Counted from the stretch's first letter, positions 1 to 6,812 are shown. The stretch is 12,220 nt of DNA from XYD1-FULL-39-28 sp964539855 (GCA_964539855.1 CAZIJR010000020.1:1-12220); one strand, 5' to 3'. The notes: generated from the letters alone by a model not told the origin. A program made the numbers and translations.

Positions 1-53
1 TATTACCTTAGCTTTCCAAGCTAATGAGAGGGGTTCGACTCCCCTCACCCGCT
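1..53 (+). tRNA. tRNA-Gly (TCC anticodon), 3' part only
   Basis: The 5' acceptor strand and most of the D arm lie before the window. What remains folds well. The anticodon stem TTAGC (8-12) pairs with GCTAA (20-24) around the loop TTTCCAA, giving anticodon TCC at 15-17, which reads glycine GGA codons. The T stem AGGGG (29-33) pairs with CCCCT (41-45) around the T loop TTCGACT. The 3' acceptor strand CACCCGC (46-52) is followed by discriminator T at 53, the usual base in bacterial glycine tRNAs. The next bases are CAC, so the CCA end is not encoded and must be added by CCA nucleotidyltransferase. Confidence 0.93.
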
Positions 54-61
54 CACACATA

Positions 62-100
62 AAAACCTCTTTTTTAGAAAGGGGGTTTTGTTTTTATCTT
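62..100 (+). terminator. intrinsic terminator after tRNA-Gly
   Basis: An arm at 62-73 (AAAACCTCTTTT) pairs over 12 positions, two of them G-T, with 78-89 (AAAGGGGGTTTT) around the loop TTAG. A T-rich tail follows at 91-100. It begins nine bases after the tRNA end, so it most likely ends the tRNA transcript and separates it from the gene at 146. Confidence 0.75.
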
Positions 101-145
101 TTTTATGATAAAATAGGATAAATTAAGATAAAAATAAAATTAGGT

Positions 146-673
146 ATGGATAAGTTTATCAGTTTATATAATTTTATAGACTTTGCAAAGGCTAATAGAA
201 AATACCCGGAGAACACAGCAAATAATCTAAAGTCTGCTTTAAAAATTTTCGAGAAAGAATTAAATGCTGAAGAATTAAAATCCATAGACATGGTGGGGGA
301 AAGCATAAATGAAATATTCAGGAGCGTAGTAATTGCCAACAAACAAAAAAGCATCATCTCTTTAAACACTTATAAGGCCAGGCTTTTAAAAGTTATAAAA
401 GATTATAAGCGTTACGGCGTCAACCCCAGTAAAATTCAAAGCTGGACAGTAAAATCAAAGGAATCCACACCCCTGTTAATTAAGAAAGATAAAAAAGATA
501 AAGATAATATAAAACTATCTAATTCTATCAACGCTCCTGTGGATAACTACTACAAGATAGAATTTTTCCTAAGAGAAAATGCAAAAGTTGCGCTTTCTTT
601 GCCAAAAGATGTAAGCTTAAAAGAGATAAAGTTAATTAAAACCATATTAGACTCTCTCTCCGAACAAGAATAA
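146..673 (+). CDS. conserved hypothetical protein, integrase-core-binding-like N-terminus
   Basis: This 175-residue soluble protein has no assigned function that I know. Residues 1-100 are predicted helical, with a pattern (FIDFAKANRKYPENTANNLKSA, then YKARLLKVIKDYKRYGVNP) that resembles the SAM-like core-binding domain of tyrosine recombinases. The catalytic domain is absent, so it is not an integrase. A Lys/Asp-rich linker follows (about 112-122). The C-terminus (136-172) is a strand-like segment, then LPKDVSLKEIKLIKTILDSL, a 'LP-D-t-E-a-i-i-L' ending I recall from other small hypothetical proteins. No signal peptide or membrane segment is seen. ATG at 146 is the first start in frame; only a weak AGG lies just ahead. 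It is the only plus-strand protein gene and is convergent with rny. It could be DNA-binding or an antitoxin-like partner, but no toxin is adjacent. Confidence 0.8.
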   Translation: MDKFISLYNFIDFAKANRKYPENTANNLKSALKIFEKELNAEELKSIDMVGESINEIFRSVVIANKQKSIISLNTYKARLLKVIKDYKRYGVNPSKIQSWTVKSKESTPLLIKKDKKDKDNIKLSNSINAPVDNYYKIEFFLRENAKVALSLPKDVSLKEIKLIKTILDSLSEQE

Positions 674-701
674 AAAACCGCCCTAGAAAGGGCAGTTTTT
701 T
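672..701. terminator. bidirectional terminator between the hypothetical gene and rny
   Basis: GCCCT (680-684) pairs with AGGGC (689-693) around AGAA. The stem continues past one C/A mismatch into an A run on the left and a T run on the right, so both strands end in a U-tract. It overlaps the stop codon at 671-673 and ends three bases from the rny stop, so one element serves two convergent units. Confidence 0.85.
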
Positions 702-704
702 ATT

Positions 705-2237
705 CTATCTGGCGTATTCTACTACTCGGGTTTCTCGCATAACGGTTACTTTTATCTCGCCGGGATATTTTAGTTCAGATTCTATTTGTTCTGCAATTTC
801 TTTTGCTATTTTATGAGCTTTAAGGTCATCTACTGTATCAGGTTTTACAAAAACCCTAATTTCTCTTCCTGCCTGTATGGCATATGTTTTGTCCACGCCC
901 TCCACTTTATTGGCAATATCTTCCAGGTCTTTTAATCTTTGCAAATAATTCTCCAGAGTATCCTTCCTGGCACCCGGTCTGGAGCCTGAAATGGCGTCTG
1001 CCACCTTCACAATCACCGCTTCCAAAGTTTCGGCAGGGTAGTCTTCATGATGCGCTCTCATGGCTTTTATAACCTCTTCAGACTCACCAAATTTCTCAAG
1101 CACTTTAATCCCTATCTCAACGTGAGAACCTTGAACCTGCTGGTCAATGGCCTTTCCTATGTCGTGCAAAAGCCCGGCTCTTTTGGCCACTTGGGTATTA
1201 GCTTTTAGCTCGTAAGCTAAGGTTTCTGCTATCAAAGCCACTTCCATAGAATGAAGTAAAACATTTTGCCCATAGCTTGTCCTATAATATAATCTGCCTA
1301 AAATCTGCACCAGCTTATCATTTAGCCCTATAACTCCTGTTTCAAAAGCCGCCTTATCTCCGGCTTCTTTTATTTTTTGGGCAATCTCTGTTTTTGCTTC
1401 TTCCACTTTTTCCTCAATTTTTGCCGGCTGGATTCTGCCATCTTGGATAAGCTTATCCAAGGCTACTTTTGCAATTTGCCTACGAACAGGATTAAAAGAT
1501 GAAATCACCACAGATTCGGGGGTTTCATCTACAATTAGCTCCACTCCTGTCAATTTTTCAAATGCCCTGATATTTCTACCTTCCTTTCCAATAATTCTAC
1601 CCTTTAAATCCTCTGAGGTCAGTATAACATTTGTGGTGGTGAGCTCCTGGGCTTGAGGAACCGCACACTTTTGGATTGCCATAGAAACAATCTCCCTTGC
1701 TCTAGCGTCAAGCCTTTCCCGGCCCTTTTCTTCTAGCTTTCTTATCCTTTCCAAAATTGCTTGTTCACTTTCAATCTCAACCAGTTTCAGCAATTCTTTT
1801 TTAGCGTCATCTCTAGAAAGATCTGCCACTTTTTCCAGCTTGACTTCGGCCTCCGCTCTTAAGGCATCCAAATCTTCTTTTACTTTTTTTAGCTTTTCTC
1901 CTTTTTCCTGAATATCTTTTTCTTTTTCCTCAAAAGAGACTATTTTTGAATCCAGTAAACTTTCTCTGTTAAGCAAAACCTGCTGCGCTTTCAAAAATTC
2001 CCTTCTCCTCTCATCAATGTCTTTTTGGGTTTTTTCAACAATGTCGGCAGATTTTTGTTCTGCCTTTTTTATCATTTGTGAAGTCTCCTCTTTAACATCA
2101 ATAACCCTTTTTTGGAGCCTTGCCTCAAGAGACCCAGCTCTTCTTTTGGCTATGCTTTGACGCACGTAGTATCCTAAAATAGACCCTACAATCAAAGCTA
2201 CCGCTCCAAATATAACGTAAATAATACTTTGTTCCAT
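705..2237 (-). CDS. rny: ribonuclease Y
   Basis: This 510-residue protein (family about 520) is the membrane-anchored endoribonuclease that starts mRNA decay in many bacteria lacking RNase E. The order is standard. A single N-terminal membrane helix spans about 5-24. A long charged coiled coil runs to about 190. The KH RNA-binding domain has the GRIIGKEGRNIR loop at 213-224. The HD phosphohydrolase domain has H329, the HD pair H358-D359, HH at 396-397 and D414, followed by the usual C-terminal region. All metal ligands are present, so it should be active. The ATG at 2237 is chosen because the membrane anchor starts right after it; the upstream sequence is A-rich with no Shine-Dalgarno motif. 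It lies 93 bases downstream of clpP with a hairpin and a possible promoter between them. Confidence 0.97.
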   Translation of the reverse strand: MEQSIIYVIFGAVALIVGSILGYYVRQSIAKRRAGSLEARLQKRVIDVKEETSQMIKKAEQKSADIVEKTQKDIDERRREFLKAQQVLLNRESLLDSKIVSFEEKEKDIQEKGEKLKKVKEDLDALRAEAEVKLEKVADLSRDDAKKELLKLVEIESEQAILERIRKLEEKGRERLDARAREIVSMAIQKCAVPQAQELTTTNVILTSEDLKGRIIGKEGRNIRAFEKLTGVELIVDETPESVVISSFNPVRRQIAKVALDKLIQDGRIQPAKIEEKVEEAKTEIAQKIKEAGDKAAFETGVIGLNDKLVQILGRLYYRTSYGQNVLLHSMEVALIAETLAYELKANTQVAKRAGLLHDIGKAIDQQVQGSHVEIGIKVLEKFGESEEVIKAMRAHHEDYPAETLEAVIVKVADAISGSRPGARKDTLENYLQRLKDLEDIANKVEGVDKTYAIQAGREIRVFVKPDTVDDLKAHKIAKEIAEQIESELKYPGEIKVTVMRETRVVEYAR

Positions 2238-2256
2238 CTTTTTTATTTTTAATTTA

Positions 2257-2294
2257 ATATTTTATAACAAATAAACTCACCTGCGCGGTGAGCT
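2257..2294 (-). terminator. hairpin with weak T-tract after clpP
   Basis: CTCACC (2276-2281) and GGTGAG (2287-2292) pair around TGCGC; on the minus strand the hairpin is followed by TTTATTTGTTAT. It may partly terminate the tig-clpP transcript or shield the 5' end of the rny message. The T-tract is interrupted, so termination would be inefficient. The same six-base stem occurs in the hairpin after hppA. Confidence 0.45.
2261..2269 (-). promoter_or_regulatory. possible extended -10 promoter for rny
   Basis: On the minus strand this reads TG-T-TATAAA, an extended -10 element with five of six bases of the TATAAT consensus. It sits 24 bases before the rny start. No -35 match is found at normal spacing, which extended -10 promoters tolerate. 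Such motifs arise easily in AT-rich spacers, so support is moderate. Confidence 0.4.
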
Positions 2295-2330
2295 CGTACA
2301 CTATATATTTTCTAAATTTAAAATAGGGGA

Positions 2331-2912
2331 TTACTTGGCTCCTATTACCTCGTCAATAAGGCCGTACTTTTGGGCTTCTTTTGAAGTCAGATAAAAGTCT
2401 CTATCTGTATCTGCCGCAATCTTTTTTAGCGGCTGGCCTGTATGCGAAGCCAAAATTTGATTCAGTTTTTCTTTCATCTTCATTATCTGTTTTGCAGTGA
2501 TCTCAATGTCTGCTGCCTGACCTTGCATGCCTCCGGCAACCTGGTGCAATAATATTTCAGCATTAGGCAAAGCAAATCTTTTGCCTTTTATGCCTGCTGA
2601 CAAAATTACTGCGGCCATTGAAGCCGTAAGCCCTATGCAAATGGTAGAAACAGGGCATTTCAAATACTGCATCGTGTCATATATTGCTAATCCAGCCGTA
2701 ACCGAACCTCCCGGGCTGTTTATATAAAGCTTTATGTCTCTTTTGGGATCCTTAGATGCAAGATAAAGCATCTGGGCAATTACTACGTTTGCATTCATAT
2801 CAGTAACAGGACCTGCAAGAAAAATTATACGCTCTTCTAAAAGCCTTGAAAATATATCGTATGCGCGCTCACCGCGCTGTGTTTTTTCTACAATAGTTGG
2901 TACTATTGGCAT
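2331..2912 (-). CDS. clpP: ATP-dependent Clp protease proteolytic subunit
   Basis: This 193-residue serine protease forms a tetradecameric barrel that degrades proteins unfolded by a Clp ATPase. The full catalytic triad is visible: S98 in GLTASMAA, H123 in LLHQV, and D172 in DRDFYLTS. These fall one residue off the mature E. coli numbering (97, 122, 171). The substrate-binding strands are present (NSPGGS at 66-70, LHQVAGGMQGQA at 122-133). The N-terminus MPIVPTIVEKTQRGERAYDIFSRLLEERIIFL is typical of the mature form, with little or no propeptide. The ATG lies inside the end of tig (10-base overlap), so translation is probably coupled. The usual partner clpX does not follow; rny does, so the unfoldase must be encoded elsewhere. 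Confidence 0.98.
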   Translation of the reverse strand: MPIVPTIVEKTQRGERAYDIFSRLLEERIIFLAGPVTDMNANVVIAQMLYLASKDPKRDIKLYINSPGGSVTAGLAIYDTMQYLKCPVSTICIGLTASMAAVILSAGIKGKRFALPNAEILLHQVAGGMQGQAADIEITAKQIMKMKEKLNQILASHTGQPLKKIAADTDRDFYLTSKEAQKYGLIDEVIGAK

Positions 2913-4165
2913 TCTAATAAATTAAAGATTTTTTCGTTGTTAATTACACCCTTAGTATACTCTTTTAACTCATTTATGTCAATTTTGTCCATTTGCTCTT
3001 TTGGATAGTTTTTGACAGATTTTTCTACTTCTTCTTCCACTTCCTTTTCAGAAATCTCAATCTTCTCAACTTTGCTAATTTGTCTTAAAATTAAAAAACC
3101 TTTCAGCCTTTTTTCAGCTTCTTTTTGAAAAGTTTCTTTCAACTGGTCTTCTGTTTGCTTTACAGCAGCCAAATACTGCTCAAAAGTTAGTTTCATATTC
3201 TGGGTAACCCTTTTCTTTAGATCTTCAAGCAATCTTTGTTTTTCATATTCCACCATAGCTTCTGGCATTTCGAATTTTGATTTTTCTGCAATTTTTTCTA
3301 AAATTTCACCTCTTTTTCTCTGCTTTTCAGCCTCTGTTTTTTCCATTGAAATGCCTTGTTTCACGCTGTCCTTCAAAGCCACCAATGTTTCAAAAGCTCC
3401 CATTTGCTTTGCAAATTCGTCGTTAATTTCAGGAAGCTCCATTTTTTGTACTGACTTTACTTTAATTTTAAAGTCTCCCTCTTTCCCTGCCAAGTTTTTT
3501 TGTGGAGAAGTTTCTGGAAACACGGCTTTAAACTCTTTTTCTTCACCTGCTTTCATTCCCACAATATTATCTTCAAAACCTTTCATAAATCCGCCTTCTC
3601 CTAAAACAAACTTATCTTCCACCTCTTTTCCATTATTAATATCTTTATTTTGGTAGGTTATTTCCACAAAATCTTTATTCTCTGCAGACTCATTTTTCAA
3701 AGTCATTTTTGACCTTGTTTTTTGCAAATAACTCAAGGATTCTTGCACCTCTTCTTCTGTAACACTAACCTCGTTACTTTTTATAGTTTTTGCAATTTCT
3801 TTGTAATCTGGAAGCTCTACATCGGGCAAAACAGTAATAACAGCTGTAAAACTAAAAGGATTACCTTTTGCAATCTTTAAAATTTTAACTTCTGGCTGGC
3901 CCACGGGCTCTAATTTGTTTTCATGCACATAGTCAGTATATACATGCTGTACAGCATGGTCTCCCGCTTCCATTAAAAGAGCTTCGGGCTTTAGCTTGTC
4001 CTCCACCATTTTAGCTGGTGCTTGGCCAGGTCTAAACCCATCTACCTTCACATGGCCTTTCAAATGCTCTAAAGCATGCTCAAAATGATGACCAAACTCT
4101 TCAGCTGTTAGCTCAAATGTTAATTCTATTTTTGATCCTGGTAACTTTTTTTGTTTTGTTTCCAT
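2903..4165 (-). CDS. tig: trigger factor chaperone
   Basis: This 420-residue ribosome-associated chaperone meets nascent chains at the tunnel exit. The N-terminal ribosome-binding domain carries the signature GFRPGQAP at 43-50 (E. coli has GFRKGKVP, so the Lys of the FRK tip is Pro here). An FKBP-like peptidyl-prolyl isomerase domain spans about 152-240 (DFVEITYQ, FVLGEGGFMKGFEDNIVGMKAGEEKEF). The rest is the long helical substrate-cradling C-domain, rich in Lys and Glu. Length is near the family norm of about 430. The N-terminus METKQKKLPGSKIELTFEL fits the family start, so ATG at 4165 is accepted despite lacking a Shine-Dalgarno motif. tig followed by clpP is a classic bacterial order. A 118-base spacer separates it from the gene upstream, and no convincing promoter was found there. 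Confidence 0.97.
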   Translation of the reverse strand: METKQKKLPGSKIELTFELTAEEFGHHFEHALEHLKGHVKVDGFRPGQAPAKMVEDKLKPEALLMEAGDHAVQHVYTDYVHENKLEPVGQPEVKILKIAKGNPFSFTAVITVLPDVELPDYKEIAKTIKSNEVSVTEEEVQESLSYLQKTRSKMTLKNESAENKDFVEITYQNKDINNGKEVEDKFVLGEGGFMKGFEDNIVGMKAGEEKEFKAVFPETSPQKNLAGKEGDFKIKVKSVQKMELPEINDEFAKQMGAFETLVALKDSVKQGISMEKTEAEKQRKRGEILEKIAEKSKFEMPEAMVEYEKQRLLEDLKKRVTQNMKLTFEQYLAAVKQTEDQLKETFQKEAEKRLKGFLILRQISKVEKIEISEKEVEEEVEKSVKNYPKEQMDKIDINELKEYTKGVINNEKIFNLLECQ

Positions 4166-4283
4166 AAATACTTTTTTACGAATAATATTGTCAATGGTAC
4201 ACTATTTTTCACGTTTTCGCAACCCAAAACACAAACAGCTCCCCATACCCAGGAAGCCATTTTTTAAAAACTTTATTTAAATA

Positions 4284-4517
4284 TTATTTTTCAAAAAATT
4301 CAAATCTTGGAACTTTTTTGCCATTCACTTCCACCTTTTCCAAAAATTCTTTCAGTGGTCTAACCCACAAATCATTATCTCCATACAAGGCGCGGTAGAC
4401 CACCAATTCTTCTAAGGTCTCGCTGTGCTTAGCTACTCCTACAACTTCGTATGTCTTTCCTTTATAATGTTTATATTTCCCCAGTCTCACCTTTTTACCC
4501 ATATTATTTCCAGCCAT
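4284..4517 (-). CDS. DUF1653 domain protein
   Basis: This small 77-residue protein has the DUF1653 pattern almost end to end: GKYKHYKGKTYEVVGVAKHSET (13-34), LEELVVYRALYGD (35-47), LWVRPLKEFLEKVEVNGKKVPRFEF (50-74). The family is widespread, probably a small beta-barrel-like fold, with no established function. The ATG at 4517 overlaps the Nudix gene by 14 bases. A second in-frame ATG (residue 6, position 4502) would remove the overlap, has a weak TGGA motif upstream, and lies closer to where the family homology begins; the true start is therefore uncertain. It is the last tightly packed gene of the dfx-rsgA-Nudix cluster. No terminator follows before tig. Confidence 0.9.
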   Translation of the reverse strand: MAGNNMGKKVRLGKYKHYKGKTYEVVGVAKHSETLEELVVYRALYGDNDLWVRPLKEFLEKVEVNGKKVPRFEFFEK

Positions 4518-4953
4518 GCTCGCTATAAAATTTATTATTTTTAATACAGTCTACTGCTTGCCTTACGTAAGGGATTGTATTCTCGGGCAAATTATCCAAA
4601 TCAAACCAAGACAAATCATCACATTTTTCCGGCTCCATATTTTTTATTTCACCTCCCCATTTTTCTGCCGTAAAAAACACATCAATTCGATTCCCTTGCT
4701 CTCCTTCTTCAGAATCCCTGTGCATCATATGAACAAATTTTACATCTTCTAGTTTTAGGCTTATCCCTATTTCCTCTTTCATTTCTCTGACGCAAGCTTG
4801 CGTAAAATTTTCGCCCCTATCTACGTGGCCGGCAGGAAGCATATAATTTCCGTCTTCATAACCAGTATTAAATCTTCTTTGCAACAAAATCTTATTATCT
4901 TTTATAAGCGCTAAATACGAAGCCGGCACCGCCTTAAATCTTTCTTTTGCCAT
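4504..4953 (-). CDS. Nudix hydrolase
   Basis: This 149-residue protein hydrolyses a nucleoside-diphosphate-linked substrate. The complete Nudix box GX5EX7REUXEEXGU occupies 42-64: G42, E48, R56-E57, E60, E61, G63, I64. It is preceded by the usual strand and turn (YMLPAGHVDRGE). The C-terminal half has FFTAEKWGGEIKNMEPEKCDDLSWFDLDNLPE, typical of the MutT-like branch whose members sanitise or salvage nucleotides. The substrate cannot be told from sequence. The start at 4953 lies 11 bases after the rsgA stop, and the 3' end overlaps the DUF1653 gene by up to 14 bases, so all three genes should be co-transcribed. The link with the upstream superoxide reductase suggests, but does not prove, clean-up of oxidised nucleotides. 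Confidence 0.95.
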   Translation of the reverse strand: MAKERFKAVPASYLALIKDNKILLQRRFNTGYEDGNYMLPAGHVDRGENFTQACVREMKEEIGISLKLEDVKFVHMMHRDSEEGEQGNRIDVFFTAEKWGGEIKNMEPEKCDDLSWFDLDNLPENTIPYVRQAVDCIKNNKFYSEHGWK

Positions 4954-4964
4954 AATCTTTTTGG

Positions 4965-6035
4965 TTAATATTTATATTTCTTTATGTCTTTTTTGGCGTT
5001 TTTAAGAAATTTCCCAAATTGCTGGTCCTTCTCCCTTTTATTAATTGAGGTCATCTCATAATGCTCTGTCTCTTTTCTCAAATTAATATAATTTAAATAT
5101 TTTTCTTTATCTATGTCGCCAGACTTTAATGCTGATAAAACTGCGCATCCAGGTTCGTGAACATGCGTACAGTCCACATATTTGCACTTCTTAGCTAAAA
5201 CACTTATCTCATCAAACAAATCATCTACACCCATGCCCGTGTCTGCCATTCCCACTTCACGCATTCCAGGATTATCTATCACAATGCCTTTATTTTCTAA
5301 AAAATACATCTCCCTATTTGTAGTGGTGTGTTTCCCCTTACCTGTACTAAGGCTTATATTCTCTGTTTTTATAATACCTTTTCCAAGCAATTTGTTTATC
5401 AAAGAAGATTTACCAACGCCCGAGGAGCCTAAAAAACAATATGTTTTTCCTTTTAATATATATGTTTTCAGTTCATCCAGCCCTTCGCCAGCAACAGTAC
5501 TAGTCAAAATAATATCAGTATCGACAAATCTGGTTTTTAGCTGAACCACTTTTAAATCCAGCTCCTCTTTAGAAATTAAATCTATTTTGTTCAGCACAAT
5601 AACAGGTTTTACGCCCCCATCTTTAGCCAAAACAAAATATCTTTCAAAACGATTCAGATTAAAATCCCTATCAACAGATTCCACAACAAATGCCACATCA
5701 ATATTTGCTGCTATAATTTGTGTTTCATTTTTACCACTGTATTTCCTTTTTATAATCGTCCTTCTTGGCAACACGCCATGAATTACTGCCTGCTCTTTAC
5801 TAGCCTCACTAATTACTACCCAGTCTCCCACAGCAGGGTAGTCTTCTCTTGAAGACGCATTAAACATTTGTTTTCCGGTTACTTTGCCCAAATATTCTCC
5901 CTTATCATTTTTAACTTTATAAGCACCTCTATATTCCACAACAACCCGCGCAACCAAAAACCCGTCCAACTTTAATTTTTTACGATTAGATTCAAAAAAA
6001 TCACTATACCCCAAATCTTCCGTTTCACTTTCCAT
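4965..6035 (-). CDS. rsgA: ribosome small-subunit biogenesis GTPase RsgA
   Basis: This 356-residue circularly permuted GTPase acts late in 30S maturation. An N-terminal OB-fold domain (about 24-100; GAYKVKNDKGEYLGKVTGK, YPAVGDWVVI) precedes the GTPase motifs in permuted order: G4 NKID at 149-152, then G1 GSSGVGKSS at 203-211, the switch I segment GKHTTTNRE around 234-242, and G3 DNPGMRE at 254-260. The C-terminal zinc site matches CX4CXHX5C exactly: C284, C289, H291, C297. A Lys-rich tail (from about 333) probably contacts rRNA. Length is normal. It lies 25 bases after dfx and 11 bases before the Nudix gene. The ATG at 6035 lacks a Shine-Dalgarno motif but places the OB-fold at the usual distance. 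Confidence 0.96.
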   Translation of the reverse strand: MESETEDLGYSDFFESNRKKLKLDGFLVARVVVEYRGAYKVKNDKGEYLGKVTGKQMFNASSREDYPAVGDWVVISEASKEQAVIHGVLPRRTIIKRKYSGKNETQIIAANIDVAFVVESVDRDFNLNRFERYFVLAKDGGVKPVIVLNKIDLISKEELDLKVVQLKTRFVDTDIILTSTVAGEGLDELKTYILKGKTYCFLGSSGVGKSSLINKLLGKGIIKTENISLSTGKGKHTTTNREMYFLENKGIVIDNPGMREVGMADTGMGVDDLFDEISVLAKKCKYVDCTHVHEPGCAVLSALKSGDIDKEKYLNYINLRKETEHYEMTSINKREKDQQFGKFLKNAKKDIKKYKY

Positions 6036-6060
6036 AATTATTAAGTTAACATATCAACTT

Positions 6061-6444
6061 TTATAACTTGTGAGTCCAGAGGCCGTGCACATTGCAATAA
6101 GCCCTCACTTCTTGTATCCCAGAACGAATAGTAAACTCTTTCTCGGGTTTTTCTCCTGGATGAAGATATTTTCTTAAAACACGGTCTTGGGCAATTACTT
6201 CTATCCATTCAATATAGTGTTTTTCTTCCATTGGATGGAAAACACTCCCTACTTTAACAAGTATTCTATCTTCGCCAATTTTTTCTATCACAGAAAGATG
6301 TTTTTCTGTTCCCTCGTCTTGGGTTTTCCCTTTAAGTAAGTCCATTGGCTGACCGCAACATACTAACTCTCCAGCGCCTGTGTGTAAAACTTCTACAATA
6401 TTCCCACACACCGAACATTTATATATTTGTTTTAGTTGTGTCAT
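6061..6444 (-). CDS. dfx: desulfoferrodoxin (two-iron superoxide reductase)
   Basis: This 127-residue cytoplasmic enzyme reduces superoxide to hydrogen peroxide without making oxygen, a strategy of anaerobes and microaerophiles. The N-terminal desulforedoxin-like domain has the FeCys4 centre C10, C13, C29, C30. The catalytic domain has the Fe(His)4Cys centre H49, H70, H76, H120 and C117 (in HLSVIE, FHPMEEKHYIEW and CNVHGLW). The conserved E47-K48 pair before H49 is present, and the numbering matches, as I recall it, the well-studied Desulfoarculus enzyme. It is therefore a class I enzyme with every ligand intact. The electron donor, usually rubredoxin, is not in this window, and neither is a peroxidase to remove the product. 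It begins four bases after the small helical-protein gene. Confidence 0.97.
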   Translation of the reverse strand: MTQLKQIYKCSVCGNIVEVLHTGAGELVCCGQPMDLLKGKTQDEGTEKHLSVIEKIGEDRILVKVGSVFHPMEEKHYIEWIEVIAQDRVLRKYLHPGEKPEKEFTIRSGIQEVRAYCNVHGLWTHKL

Positions 6445-6448
6445 GTTT

Positions 6449-6679
6449 TTATTTTGTTTTTAATTTATTATTTTTTTCTATTATGCCTTCCTTGCGCTTT
6501 GCCTCGTGCATTTTAGATATCAGTTGTCTTCTCCTTTCTTCTGCTTTGGCCAACAATTTACGAACCTCATAAACATACTCTGCCGGTCTTGTTGAAAAAA
6601 GCTCAGTCCTATAAAAACTAATATCTTTTTCTAATTGATGAATATCTGCTGCAATATTTTCTGATTCCTTTTTCGCCAT
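6449..6679 (-). CDS. small helical hypothetical protein upstream of dfx
   Basis: This 76-residue, very hydrophilic protein is predicted to form a helical hairpin: helix about 5-27 (ENIAADIHQLEKDISFYRTEL), a turn at STRPAEY, helix about 34-66 (YEVRKLLAKAEERRRQLISKM), then a basic tail. There are no cysteines, no membrane segment and no family I recognise. It could be a ribosome- or nucleic-acid-associated factor, but that is a guess from charge alone. The gene is first in the cluster and stops four bases before the dfx start, so the two are almost certainly co-transcribed. Initiation at ATG 6679 has no Shine-Dalgarno motif nearby. The close dfx spacing and unbroken charged helices support a real gene. 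Confidence 0.72.
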   Translation of the reverse strand: MAKKESENIAADIHQLEKDISFYRTELFSTRPAEYVYEVRKLLAKAEERRRQLISKMHEAKRKEGIIEKNNKLKTK

Positions 6680-6725
6680 AATTTTATTTTTTTATTTCTC
6701 AATTAATTTTTAAGCTTATTAATCT

Positions 6726-6754
6726 AATTTACTCCTTCCAAAGCTTAATTTCAA
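6726..6754 (-). promoter_or_regulatory. candidate promoter of the dfx-rsgA cluster
   Basis: On the minus strand TTGAAA (6754-6749, five of six -35 bases) is separated by exactly 17 bases from TAAATT (6731-6726, four of six -10 bases). It lies immediately downstream of the hppA terminator and about 40 bases upstream of the first gene of the cluster, with transcription predicted to start near 6719. An AAGCTT motif occurs both in its spacer and just past the start site. Confidence 0.5.
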
Positions 6755-6757
6755 CCA

Positions 6758-6780
6758 AAAACCGCCTTTGGGGCGGTTTT
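6758..6780 (-). terminator. intrinsic terminator after hppA
   Basis: AAAACCGCC (6758-6766) and GGCGGTTTT (6772-6780) form a perfect nine-pair stem around five bases. Read on the minus strand the hairpin ends in a run of five T. It ends the hppA transcript, 33 bases after the stop codon and just before the next promoter. Confidence 0.85.
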
Positions 6781-6783
6781 CTT

Positions 6784-6810
6784 AAACGGCTCACCGACGG
6801 TGAGCCGTTT
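6784..6810 (-). repeat. perfect inverted repeat, first of two tandem hairpins after hppA
   Basis: AAACGGCTCACC (6784-6795) and GGTGAGCCGTTT (6799-6810) form a perfect 12-pair stem with the three-base loop GAC. On the minus strand it begins two bases after the hppA stop and is followed by AAGAAA, not a T-tract, so alone it should not terminate. It may stabilise the hppA mRNA 3' end or act with the terminator at 6758-6780. Its inner six pairs match the stem of the hairpin at 2276-2292. Confidence 0.85.
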
Positions 6811-6812
6811 GA

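Noticed and set aside
2283..2877. 11-bp inverted match GCGCGGTGAGC (2283-2293) with GCTCACCGCGC (2867-2877)
   Set aside because: One copy lies in conserved clpP codons and the arms are nearly 600 bases apart; chance is the simpler explanation.
4172..4194. TTGACA on the minus strand ahead of tig as a -35 box
   Set aside because: At 17 bases the -10 would be GTATTT touching the start codon; transcription would begin inside tig and no alternative -10 fits.
6732..6737. Perfect AAGGAG (minus strand) as a ribosome-binding site for a missed small gene
   Set aside because: No ATG, GTG or TTG follows at usable distance with an open frame; it falls in the spacer of the candidate promoter.
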